DNA of 11,558 nt from Rhodospirillaceae bacterium CCH5-H10 (lineage in GTDB: Bacteria; Pseudomonadota; Alphaproteobacteria; Reyranellales; Reyranellaceae): the NCBI GenBank assembly GCA_001557035.1, contig LSKJ01000258.1:1-11558 (forward strand), in the 5' to 3' direction. The position numbers were made by a program, and so were the translations under genes. Below the pieces are notes generated by a model. The model did not search any database, was not told the DNA's origin, and was given only the letters and a program-made list of their open reading frames with translations. Of this stretch, positions 1 through 6,989 are shown in pieces. Within the stretch, counting starts at the first letter, position 1, and each line of letters opens with the position of its first letter.

Positions 1-1518
1 GATCAGCCGCTCGCCGGTCCGATATTCGCGCTGGACGAGCAGTGCCTCGAGCGCGGAAAGCTCGTCGTCTTCCAATCCGCTCAGCAGTTCCTGCTCATGA
101 AGATCGGTCGACGTCCCCAGCTCGAGATCGCCGGTCTCGCTGTGGATGATGCTGTCCTCCGCCCACTCGATGGCTTCGTCGAGGAGCCCGATCCGGCGCA
201 CGCCGGGGCGGTCGGGGAGCCACTCGGACAGCGACTGCTCGATGGGCGTTCCGCGGGCGATGCCGCTGAACACCACCTGGACGTGCCCCTGCGCGAGATC
301 GTCGAGCACGTCGGCCAGCAGCCGCAGCGACGCCTCGCTGACGGAGGGCACGCGGCGGAAGTCGAGGATGAGATAGCGCAGGCTCGACCGGAGGTTGCTG
401 ATGCGCCGCGAGATATATTCGATGTTGCCGAAGCTGAGTGCGCCGGTCAGTTCGAGGATTGCGCCCTCGCCATGATGCGCCTCCAGGATGGCCTGCTCGC
501 GCGGCGGCCGGCTGCGACGCGACGAAACGCTGCCGACATCATAGCTGGCGGCGATGCAGGTCCGCACGTCGCCGACGCGGTTGAGCATGTGCAGTCCGAA
601 ATGGGTCGACAGCGCCTCGCAGGTCCGAAGACCGCGGACGCTGTTGCCCTGGTCGTCGATCAGGGGCGAGTAGGTGCCGAGGCCGAGTTGCGAGGGCAGG
701 GAGGCCACGATGCCGCCGCCGACGCCGCTCTTGGCCGGAATGCCGACGCGATAGACCCAGCGTCCGGCCGAATCGTACATGCCCGAGCTGGTCATGACCG
801 AAAGCGTGCGCGCCACGGCGTATGAAGAGACGACCTGCTCGCCGGTCAGCGGATTGCGGCCCTTGTGCGCGAGCGTCGCCGCCATGACGGAGAGGTCCCG
901 CGCCGAGACGCGCAGGGCGCACTGGCGGAAATAGACGTCGAGAACCTGGTCGACGTCGCCCTGGAGGACGCCGTGGTTGCGCAGCAGATAGGCGATGGCC
1001 CGGTTTCGGTCGCCGGACTCACGCTCGGAGCGGAAGGTGGGCTCGTCGACCTCCAGCCGCCGTCCGGCAAAGCGGCTCAGCGCCTGCAGCAGCCAGTCGA
1101 AGGCGCCATCCTGCTCGCGTTCGCAGATCAGGCCGGTGCAGGCGATCGCGCCGGCATTGACCATCGGATTGAACGGCCGGTTGTCCGAGCCCAGCCGGAT
1201 GGAGTTGAAGGCGTCGCCGCTCGGCTCGACGCCCACGATCGACTCGACCCGCTCGGCGCCGACCGTCTCCAGCGCGAGGGCGAACACGAACGCCTTGGAG
1301 ATCGACTGGATCGTGAACTCGACGGTGCTGTCGCCGATCTCGTAGACGTAGCCGTCGACCGTCGTGACGGCGATGCCGAAGTGCGCCGGGTTGGCGAGCG
1401 CGAGCTCGGGAATATACGAGGCGACCTCGCCGCTCTGGTCCCGGGAAAACTCCGCATGACAGCGCGCCAGAAATCGGGCGAGGGGAAGTTCGGCCACCGA
1501 ATCGCGCGGTTCGTCCAT
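1..1518 (-). CDS. glsA: Glutaminase A fused to STAS and cyclic-nucleotide-binding-like domains (3' end outside window)
   Basis: Hydrolyses L-glutamine to glutamate and ammonia; a cytoplasmic serine-dependent enzyme of the beta-lactamase-like glutaminase family. The first 506 residues are visible and the frame is still open at base 1. Residues about 20-325 are the catalytic domain: QSISK gives the S72-x-x-K75 pair, NPMVNAGAI lies at 117-125, ESGDRNR at 167-173, YFRQC at 196-200, GIPAKSGVGGGI at 259-270 and NSVRG at 291-295. Residues about 348-455 look like a STAS domain (LILDFRRVPSVSEASL). From about 485 a segment (LSALEALLVQREYRTGERLI) resembles the start of a CRP-type cyclic-nucleotide-binding domain, cut by the window edge. 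The ATG at 1518 lies 3 bases after the upstream kinase stop, and its GAGG ribosome-binding site sits in the kinase's last codons, so coupled translation is likely. Typical stand-alone glutaminases are about 310 residues, so the tail is a real extension. The enzyme call is very secure; the cNMP assignment rests on a short stretch. Confidence 0.93.
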   Translation of the reverse strand, partial: MDEPRDSVAELPLARFLARCHAEFSRDQSGEVASYIPELALANPAHFGIAVTTVDGYVYEIGDSTVEFTIQSISKAFVFALALETVGAERVESIVGVEPSGDAFNSIRLGSDNRPFNPMVNAGAIACTGLICEREQDGAFDWLLQALSRFAGRRLEVDEPTFRSERESGDRNRAIAYLLRNHGVLQGDVDQVLDVYFRQCALRVSARDLSVMAATLAHKGRNPLTGEQVVSSYAVARTLSVMTSSGMYDSAGRWVYRVGIPAKSGVGGGIVASLPSQLGLGTYSPLIDDQGNSVRGLRTCEALSTHFGLHMLNRVGDVRTCIAASYDVGSVSSRRSRPPREQAILEAHHGEGAILELTGALSFGNIEYISRRISNLRSSLRYLILDFRRVPSVSEASLRLLADVLDDLAQGHVQVVFSGIARGTPIEQSLSEWLPDRPGVRRIGLLDEAIEWAEDSIIHSETGDLELGTSTDLHEQELLSGLEDDELSALEALLVQREYRTGERLI

Positions 1519-1521
1519 TGT

Positions 1522-4512
1522 CTAGGCCTCGATGATCTCGCGGACGCGCGTCGCCAGCGCATCCATGGTGAAGGGCTTGGTAATGACGGTCATGCCGGCA
1601 TCGAGCGCGCCAAAGACCAGCGCGGCATTCTCCGCATAGCCGGTCATGAACAGGACTTTCAGGTCGGGCCGTAACGCGCGGGCGGCATCGGCCACCTGGC
1701 GGCCGTTCAGTCCCGGCAGTCCGACATCGGTGATCAGCAGGTCGATGCGCTGCGCCGACTGCACGATCTCGAGGCCGCCCGGCCCATCCACCGCTTCGAT
1801 GGCGCGGTAGCCGAGATCCTCCAGCACCTCGACCACGAGATTGCGTACCACCGGCTCGTCCTCGATCACCAGGACGGTCTCGCCGGTTTCGACGGCGGCG
1901 TCCTTGGCCGCTTCTCCAGAGGCATCCTCGGCATCGGCCTCGCCGTCGAAGCGGGGCAGGCAGAGATGCACGGTCGTGCCGCGACCCACGGCGCTGTCGA
2001 TCCAGGCATAGCCTCCGGACTGGCGCGCGAAGCCGTAGATCATGGAGAGACCCAGGCCAGTGCCCTGGCCTATCGGTTTGGTGGTGAAGAACGGTTCGAA
2101 GGCGCGGGCGATAGTCTCGGCATCCATGCCGGTGCCGGTATCGACGACGGAAATGTCGACGTGGTCGCCGGCCGGCCGGTCGGCATGCGCCGCGGCTTCG
2201 GCCTCGCCGATGTGCCGGTTCCGCGTCTCGATCACCAGCCGGCCGCCGGCCGGCATGGCATCGCGCGCGTTGATCGCCAGATTGAGGATGGCCGATTCGA
2301 GCTGGTTGGCGTCGCAGCGCGTGAGCCAAAGCCCGTCGGCGAGGCCGAGGTTGAGATCGATCCGCTCGCCGAGGGTTCGCCGCAGCAGCTCCTCCATCGA
2401 GCCGATCAGCGGATTGACCCGCACGGGTCGCGGATCGAGCGGTTGGCGGCGCGAGAAGGCGAGCAGCCGGTGGGTGAGGGCGGCGGCGCGGTTCGCCGAG
2501 GCGATGGCGCCGGTGATGAAGCGGTCGAGATCGCCCAGCCGCCCCTGGCCGATGCGGCGCTGCACGAGGTCGAGGCTGCCGGTGATGCCCTGCAGCAGGT
2601 TGTTGAAATCGTGGGCGATGCCGCCGGTGAGCTGGCCGATCGCCTCCATCTTCTGCGACTGGCGCAAGGCTTCCTCGGCCGCGCGCAGTTCGGCGGTCCT
2701 TGCCTCGACCCGCGCTTCCAGCGTGGCGTTCAGCGCGCGCAAGGCGGCCTCGGCCTCGCCGCGTTCGATCACCTGGCGCGTGCGCTCCGCGACCTCTTCC
2801 ATGAAGGCGATTTCACCGGGCTGCCAGTGACGGACCGGGCGGTCGTTGAGATAGACGATGGTGCGGAGGCGGCCGGCTCGCACGAAGGGCACGACGAGGA
2901 TGGCGCGGGTGTCGACGGCCCGCGCGGTGGCGCGCGTCTCCTCTTCGTCGCTCAGAGGGTCGGTCTGGAGATCGTCCACCACCACGGTCTGGCCTGCGCT
3001 GAGCCGGTCCACGATCTTGATACCGAAGGCGTGGGCCGGGACTCGGCCGAGCAGCGGCTGGGCACGTCCGTCGGTCCAGCACACGGAGTAGTCGAACACG
3101 TCCTCGACCGGGTCGAGATGCCCGTATCCCACGCGCGACACGCCGAAGAACCGGCCCATCAGGGCGCAGGCCTTGTCGAGCGCGGCAGTGGTGTCGCTGC
3201 CGCGCAGCGCGTCGCTCAGTTCGAGCATGAAGGCATGACGGGCGTCGGCGAGCTTGGCTGCGCTGATGTCGATGGCGGTGCCCACCGCGCGGTAGCACTT
3301 GCCCTCGGCGTCGAACAGCCCCTTGCCCTTGGCCGCGATCCAGCGCACCACGCCATCGTCGTGCCCGACGGTACGGTACTGGACGTCGTAGGTCGCGCGA
3401 ACGGCGGGATCGAGGGCTGCGCCGAATGCCCGGGTCGTGGCGTCCCGGTCCTCGGGGTGAAGGCCCGCGTAGAAATCGTCCAGCGTGCAGATCGCGTCGG
3501 GCGAGAAGCCGAACATCGCTTTCGTGCGGGGAGACCAATTCAGCGTGTTGGTGACGAAATCGACATCCCAGATCCCGATCTCGGCGGCTTCCGTGGTGAG
3601 CCGCAGCGATTCCTCGTTGAGGAGGGACTGGCGTTCGGCCTCCTTGTGGGCGGTGATGTCGTTGCCGCCCACGAAGATGCCGTAGACGGCGCCGGTCTCG
3701 TCGCGCATCGGCTCGTAGACGAAATCGATGTAGCGCGTGCTGGCATCGGAGGTAAGGCGAACGGGCATGGCGCGCGCGATGAATCGCTCGCCGGTGCCGT
3801 AGACATTGTCCAGCAGTTCGTAGAAGCCCTGGCCCTCGAGTTCGGGCAGCGCCTCGCGCACGCTGCGTCCGATGAAGTCGCGCTGGCCGGCGATCGCGAC
3901 ATAGGCTTCGTTCACGTATTCATAGACATGATCGGGTCCGGTCAGCACGGCCATGAAGCCGGGCCCCTTCTGGAACATGCGGCGCTGGCGCTCGATCTCG
4001 GCCATGAGTCGCTGCTCGGTCAGCACCTTCTGCGTGGTCTCGCTGCACACCACCAGCACGCCGCCTACGCCGTTGGGTGCGTCGGGGTCGTCGATGGGGC
4101 TGTAGCTGTAGGTCCAGTAAACGTCCTCGCGTCGGCCGTTGCGGGTGATGGGCACGAGGTGGTTCTCGTGCCAGGTGGCGCCGCGGCCCGTCATGACCTG
4201 GTCGATCTGCGGGCCGATGATGGGCCAGATCTCGTCCCAGACCGCGCGGCCCGGCTGGCCGAGCGAGGAAGGATGCCGTTCCGGGCCGATCGATTGGCGG
4301 TAACCGTCGTTGTAGAAGCAGAGCAGGTCGGATCCCCACCAGATGTACATCGGGTGGCCGCAGTTCAGCATCAACCGGACCGCTGTGCGCAGCGACTGGG
4401 GCCAGCCTTCAGGCGGGCCGAGCGGCGAGGAAGACCAGTCATGGGCACGCATCAACGCGCCCATCTCGCCGCCGCCGGCAAGGAAATCAGGGTCGCGCTC
4501 CGCGGAGTTCAT
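1522..4512 (-). CDS. Soluble hybrid sensor histidine kinase, PAS-PAS-PAS-GAF-HisKA-HATPase-REC
   Basis: Autophosphorylates on histidine in response to an unknown cytoplasmic signal and passes phosphate to its own receiver. Counting from the ATG at 4512 (996 residues): an N-terminal PAS-like region at about 35-165 (SPLGPPEGWPQSLR), PAS at about 176-291, PAS at about 300-420 (IGIWDVDF, HPEDR), GAF at about 426-583, a charged coiled coil at about 586-620, and HisKA with H634 in GGIAHDFNNLL. The ATPase domain has N748 (NLAINARDAM), D791 (VVDTGTGM) and GQGTGLGLS. The receiver at about 878-994 has the acidic pair E884/D885, phospho-acceptor D929, T957 and K979. There are no transmembrane segments and no DNA-binding or other output domain after the receiver. 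The start is uncertain: an in-frame TTG at 4539 adds 9 residues, and its AGGGGGG is 14 bases away, while the ATG has no clear ribosome-binding site. The gene begins 30-60 bases after the aminotransferase and ends 3 bases before the glutaminase. The ligand and the partner response regulator cannot be told from the sequence. Confidence 0.95.
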   Translation of the reverse strand: MNSAERDPDFLAGGGEMGALMRAHDWSSSPLGPPEGWPQSLRTAVRLMLNCGHPMYIWWGSDLLCFYNDGYRQSIGPERHPSSLGQPGRAVWDEIWPIIGPQIDQVMTGRGATWHENHLVPITRNGRREDVYWTYSYSPIDDPDAPNGVGGVLVVCSETTQKVLTEQRLMAEIERQRRMFQKGPGFMAVLTGPDHVYEYVNEAYVAIAGQRDFIGRSVREALPELEGQGFYELLDNVYGTGERFIARAMPVRLTSDASTRYIDFVYEPMRDETGAVYGIFVGGNDITAHKEAERQSLLNEESLRLTTEAAEIGIWDVDFVTNTLNWSPRTKAMFGFSPDAICTLDDFYAGLHPEDRDATTRAFGAALDPAVRATYDVQYRTVGHDDGVVRWIAAKGKGLFDAEGKCYRAVGTAIDISAAKLADARHAFMLELSDALRGSDTTAALDKACALMGRFFGVSRVGYGHLDPVEDVFDYSVCWTDGRAQPLLGRVPAHAFGIKIVDRLSAGQTVVVDDLQTDPLSDEEETRATARAVDTRAILVVPFVRAGRLRTIVYLNDRPVRHWQPGEIAFMEEVAERTRQVIERGEAEAALRALNATLEARVEARTAELRAAEEALRQSQKMEAIGQLTGGIAHDFNNLLQGITGSLDLVQRRIGQGRLGDLDRFITGAIASANRAAALTHRLLAFSRRQPLDPRPVRVNPLIGSMEELLRRTLGERIDLNLGLADGLWLTRCDANQLESAILNLAINARDAMPAGGRLVIETRNRHIGEAEAAAHADRPAGDHVDISVVDTGTGMDAETIARAFEPFFTTKPIGQGTGLGLSMIYGFARQSGGYAWIDSAVGRGTTVHLCLPRFDGEADAEDASGEAAKDAAVETGETVLVIEDEPVVRNLVVEVLEDLGYRAIEAVDGPGGLEIVQSAQRIDLLITDVGLPGLNGRQVADAARALRPDLKVLFMTGYAENAALVFGALDAGMTVITKPFTMDALATRVREIIEA

Positions 4513-4568
4513 CGCGAGACAGTCATCGATTCGAGACAATCCCGCAAGCGCAGCCCCCCTGCGTCTTC

Positions 4569-5426
4569 CTAGATGACGCGCTGGGTGCGCGCGTAGGCCA
4601 TGTAGAGGTCGTGGGCGCGGGCGGCGATGGGACCGGGCTGCAGGTCACGGCTCTCGTAACGGCTGACCGGCTGGACCTTGCCGGCATTGCCGGTGGTGAA
4701 GATCTCGTCGGCATCGTCGAGCTCGGCCGGCACGATGGTGCGTTCCTCGACCGTGATGCCGGCGGAGCGCAGCAGCTTCACCGTGCGCAGCCGCGTGATG
4801 CCGGCCAGGAAGCTGCCGTTCGGCACCGGCGTCGCGACCACGCCATTGCGGGCGAGGAAGATGTTGGAACTGCAGGTCTCCGCCACGTTGCCCAGCGGAT
4901 CGAGCACGACGCCGTTGTTGAAGCCGCGCTTCAGCATCTCCGCGACGCCGCGCGAGGAATTGGGATAGAGGCAGCTCGCCTTGGCGTCGGTCGGCGCGGT
5001 CTCGGGCGCGGGGCGGCGGATCGACCGGCAGAGGCCGAGGGTGAGAGGCGTGCCGGCGCGCATCGGCGAGATATAGGTGCAGAGCAGGAATTGCGCGGAG
5101 TCGGGATCGACGGAGATCGGGCCGGCGCCGCCCTTGCCCGCCCAGAACATCGGCCGGACGTAGAGTTCGGCCTTGGGGCCGAAGCGGCGCACGCTCTCGT
5201 GCATCAGCTTCAGGATCTCTTCCGGCGTCTGCGTCGGATTGAGGCCGATTGCACGGGCCGAACGCACCACGCGTTCCGCATGGAGGTCGAGGTCGGGGCC
5301 GCAGCCCTCGAATGCCCGGCCGCCGTCGAATACCATGGAGCCCAGCCAGAAGGCGTGGTCGCGCGGGCCCAGGATTGCCGGGTTGCCCTCGTGCCAGGTG
5401 CCGTTCCAGTAGGTGAGCGTGTCCAT
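4569..5426 (-). CDS. Class IV PLP-dependent aminotransferase, branched-chain amino acid type
   Basis: Probably transfers the amino group between branched-chain amino acids and 2-oxoglutarate; a cytoplasmic fold-type IV PLP enzyme of 285 residues, slightly short of the roughly 300 usual for IlvE. Visible hallmarks are the N-terminal GPRDHAFWLGSMVFDGGRAFEG (residues 20-41), YVRP with R91, the PLP lysine K149 in PTDAKASCLYPN, E183 in GNVAETCSSNIF, the FLAGITR loop (206-212) and FTTGNAGKVQPV (243-254) near the phosphate-binding end. The reading frame stays open upstream to 5918, but ATG 5426 is chosen because it begins at the family's normal N-terminus (MDTLTYWNGTW) and has GAGG 8 bases upstream. 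It diverges from the transporter gene with 42 bases between starts and leads into the kinase after 29-56 bases. YVRP fits an IlvE-like enzyme better than a D-amino-acid transaminase or aminodeoxychorismate lyase, but the substrate is inferred. Confidence 0.9.
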   Translation of the reverse strand: MDTLTYWNGTWHEGNPAILGPRDHAFWLGSMVFDGGRAFEGCGPDLDLHAERVVRSARAIGLNPTQTPEEILKLMHESVRRFGPKAELYVRPMFWAGKGGAGPISVDPDSAQFLLCTYISPMRAGTPLTLGLCRSIRRPAPETAPTDAKASCLYPNSSRGVAEMLKRGFNNGVVLDPLGNVAETCSSNIFLARNGVVATPVPNGSFLAGITRLRTVKLLRSAGITVEERTIVPAELDDADEIFTTGNAGKVQPVSRYESRDLQPGPIAARAHDLYMAYARTQRVI

Positions 5427-5468
5427 TTTACCCTCGTCCGTCCTCGAAGCGGGCGGACATAGCAGACG
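5427..5468. promoter_or_regulatory. 42-base divergent start region between aminotransferase and transporter
   Basis: Only 42 bases separate the two divergent start codons. The gap holds the aminotransferase ribosome-binding site (GAGG, minus strand) and a weak purine stretch before the transporter. Two complete non-overlapping promoters plus leaders do not fit, so at least one promoter must overlap the opposite gene or one transcript must be nearly leaderless. I could not identify convincing -35/-10 boxes. Confidence 0.4.
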
Positions 5469-6350
5469 ATGAGCGGCACGGCCAATCTCGCCCCCACGCT
5501 CCTGGCGCTGGGTGCGGCATTCTGCTTCGCCCTGGCGCTGATCCTGACCCAGTTCGGGCTGCGGACGATGCCGTCGTGGCGCTCGCCGCTCTACTCGATC
5601 GGAGGCGCGCTGGTGGTGGCCTGGCTGGCCGCTCTCGCGTTCGTCGACTGGAGCACCTTCAATCTCGATGCGGCGCTGATCTTCGCGGGGGTCGGCTGCA
5701 TCTTCCCCGTCGTGGTCTCGATCCTGTCGGTGCGCTCGAACGAGCGGCTGGGGCCGGCGGTCGCGGGCGCGGTCGGCAACGTGACGCCGATCTTCGCCGT
5801 GCTGGGGGCGGTGCTGTTCCTGGGCGAACATCTCGGCCTCTTGCAACTCGCGGGCCTCGCGATGGTGGTGGGCGGCGTGGCGCTGCTGGCTCTGCGCGGC
5901 GGCACCGGTGGACGCCACTGGTCCGTGTGGGTTCTGGGCCTGCCGCTTGCCGCGGCCCTGGTGCGCGGCGCGATCCAGCCGGCGATCAAGACGGGACTAG
6001 CCCTCTGGCCCGAGCCGCTGGCCGCCGCGGCCATCGGTTACGCCCTGTCGACGGTGGTGATCGTCTCGCTTGTCGGTCGCCGTGCCCTGAGAGAAGGACC
6101 GGCGAGGCGCAGTGGCGTGCTGTGGTTCCTCTGTGTCGGCTTCGCCAACGGCAGCGCGACCTTTCTTCTCTATGCGGCGCTCGGGCTGGGCTCGATCACG
6201 GTCGTCGCGCCCCTCGTCGCGCTCTTTCCGCTGATGGGCGTGGTGCTGAGCTGGATATTCCTGCGCGGCGAACAACTCCACGCCATTGGCTTGCTGGGAA
6301 TCATGGTGAGTGTCGCCGGTGTGATTCTTCTGCTTCTCGGCGGAACCTGA
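5469..6350 (+). CDS. EamA/DMT superfamily transporter, ten predicted helices
   Basis: Inner-membrane transporter of the drug/metabolite type; related proteins export amino acids, nucleotides or other small metabolites, and the substrate here is unknown. The 293 residues are almost entirely hydrophobic, with ten likely helices near 8-28, 40-60, 67-86, 97-118, 124-143, 151-170, 182-203, 217-239, 243-265 and 273-291. They form two homologous five-helix EamA repeats, each with an acidic residue at the end of its fourth helix (LFLGEHL at 116-122, IFLRGEQL at 263-270). Length and topology are normal for the family. The start at 5469 gives a short N-terminus directly before helix 1; its ribosome-binding site is weak (GGGCGGAC). 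The head-to-head position with an aminotransferase makes an amino acid or keto acid a reasonable guess at cargo, no more than that. Confidence 0.9.
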   Translation: MSGTANLAPTLLALGAAFCFALALILTQFGLRTMPSWRSPLYSIGGALVVAWLAALAFVDWSTFNLDAALIFAGVGCIFPVVVSILSVRSNERLGPAVAGAVGNVTPIFAVLGAVLFLGEHLGLLQLAGLAMVVGGVALLALRGGTGGRHWSVWVLGLPLAAALVRGAIQPAIKTGLALWPEPLAAAAIGYALSTVVIVSLVGRRALREGPARRSGVLWFLCVGFANGSATFLLYAALGLGSITVVAPLVALFPLMGVVLSWIFLRGEQLHAIGLLGIMVSVAGVILLLLGGT

Positions 6351-6354
6351 ACCG

Positions 6355-6391
6355 GTGACGAAAAAGCGGCCGAATGCGCGCCGGAATTCCC
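6355..6391 (+). repeat. 37-base direct repeat, copy 1, upstream of first WxxGxW gene
   Basis: This starts with GTGACGAAAA and ends with GCCGGAATTCCC. It matches the element at 6870-6906 at 36 of 37 bases; the only difference is A here versus G there at the seventh position. It ends 82 bases before the preferred ATG of the downstream gene. It contains small palindromes (CGGCCG, GCGCGC, GGAATTCC). It matches no sigma-factor consensus that I recognise. It could be an operator, part of a promoter, or a relic of duplication. Confidence 0.8.
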
Positions 6392-6473
6392 CATCCAAGA
6401 CGGGCACTGTGAGAGGTGCCAATGCGTATCTCTGTATGAGCGGTCATGAGGCCGCGAAGAACGGAGGCATATG

Positions 6474-6782
6474 ATGATGAAGCGTATCGCTCTCACTGCC
6501 CTTGCCGCCGCCGCCACTTTCACAACGGCGGCGATTGCACCCGCGGTCGTTACACCCGCAGCCGCGCAGTCGATCGGCGTGTATTTCGGCGCGCCGCCGC
6601 AGCCGCGCTACTACGCGCCACCCGTGCAGCGCGTCTGGGCGCCGGGCTACTGGACCTGGCACCACGGTCGACAGGTCTGGGTCGATGGCCGCTGGGTGAA
6701 CCGCGCCGTGGCGCCGGCCCCGGGTTGGAGCCCGGGTTGGAACTCGGGCTGGAATCCCGGCTGGGGCTGGGGCCGCGACTGA
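6474..6782 (+). CDS. Small exported protein with WxxGxW (YXWGXW-type) repeats
   Basis: A 102-residue secreted or periplasmic protein of unknown function. The signal peptide is MMKRIALTALAAAATF followed by a hydrophobic Ala-rich core; cleavage is likely after residue 31 (PAAA|QS). The mature part has the YXWGXW-family pattern, WAPGYW (55-60) and WVDGRW (69-74), then a Gly-Trp-rich tail (84-100) of four-residue GWxx units, ending in RD. Three ATG codons lie in a row (6471, 6474, 6477). 6474 is chosen because it is 6 bases after GGAGG, matching the paralogue at 6990, and gives MMKRIALT against MLKRIALT. It is flanked by the 37-base repeat and a strong terminator, so it is probably monocistronic. 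No enzymatic residues are visible; a cell-envelope or stress role is only a guess. Confidence 0.85.
   Translation: MMKRIALTALAAAATFTTAAIAPAVVTPAAAQSIGVYFGAPPQPRYYAPPVQRVWAPGYWTWHHGRQVWVDGRWVNRAVAPAPGWSPGWNSGWNPGWGWGRD
6723..6773 (+). repeat. 12-base imperfect tandem repeat encoding GWxx units
   Basis: This encodes GWSP-GWNS-GWNP-GWGWG. The underlying DNA repeats a GG(T/C)TGGA-type unit about every 12 bases with drifted third positions. It makes the Trp/Gly-rich C-terminus of the first small exported protein; the paralogue lacks it. Confidence 0.7.
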
Positions 6783-6810
6783 CGCTGACCTCACCTGATC
6801 TTGCGAGCGA

Positions 6811-6835
6811 ACGGGGCGCTTCGGCGCCCCGTTTT
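6811..6835 (+). terminator. Intrinsic terminator after first WxxGxW gene
   Basis: A perfect 9-base-pair stem, ACGGGGCGC paired with GCGCCCCGT, closed by a TTCG tetraloop and followed by a T run (GTTTT). It lies 28 bases after the stop codon. It is almost the same as the terminator of the downstream paralogue, which supports duplication of the whole unit. Confidence 0.92.
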
Positions 6836-6869
6836 GCGTATGCGTGGCCTTCTCGTGACCGCTCACGTC

Positions 6870-6906
6870 GTGACGGAAAAGCGGCCGAATGCGCGCCGGA
6901 ATTCCC
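6870..6906 (+). repeat. 37-base direct repeat, copy 2, upstream of second WxxGxW gene
   Basis: This is identical to 6355-6391 except for one base (GTGACGGAAA in place of GTGACGAAAA). It ends 83 bases before the ATG at 6990, against 82 bases for copy 1, while most of the sequence between element and gene differs between the two copies. Retention of sequence and spacing suggests a functional upstream site. Confidence 0.8.
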
Positions 6907-6989
6907 TGAGTGTAAAGGCAACGGCGCAACGGCCGGCCGCGTAATACCAATCGTGGCGCGGACGATGCCGCGCGGAACGGAGGCAGAAA

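Noticed and set aside
97..1674. Long plus-strand frames at 97-825 and 865-1674
   Set aside because: Both lie opposite the glutaminase, whose catalytic motifs are intact along the minus strand through the same region.
1966..4572. An 868-codon open frame on the plus strand, opposite the histidine kinase
   Set aside because: It is an antisense shadow of a gene with clear kinase domains on the other strand. Its translation is Gly/Ala/Arg/His-rich with no recognisable domain, as expected from GC-biased third positions.
5427..5918. N-terminal extension of the aminotransferase up to 5918
   Set aside because: The extra residues are Arg/Gln/His-rich, overlap the transporter gene antisense, and precede the normal family N-terminus, which has its own ribosome-binding site.
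6355..6391. The 37-base repeat as an ECF or extracytoplasmic-stress promoter
   Set aside because: GGAATT resembles part of an ECF -35, but no matching -10 lies 16-17 bases downstream in both copies, so I leave it unassigned.
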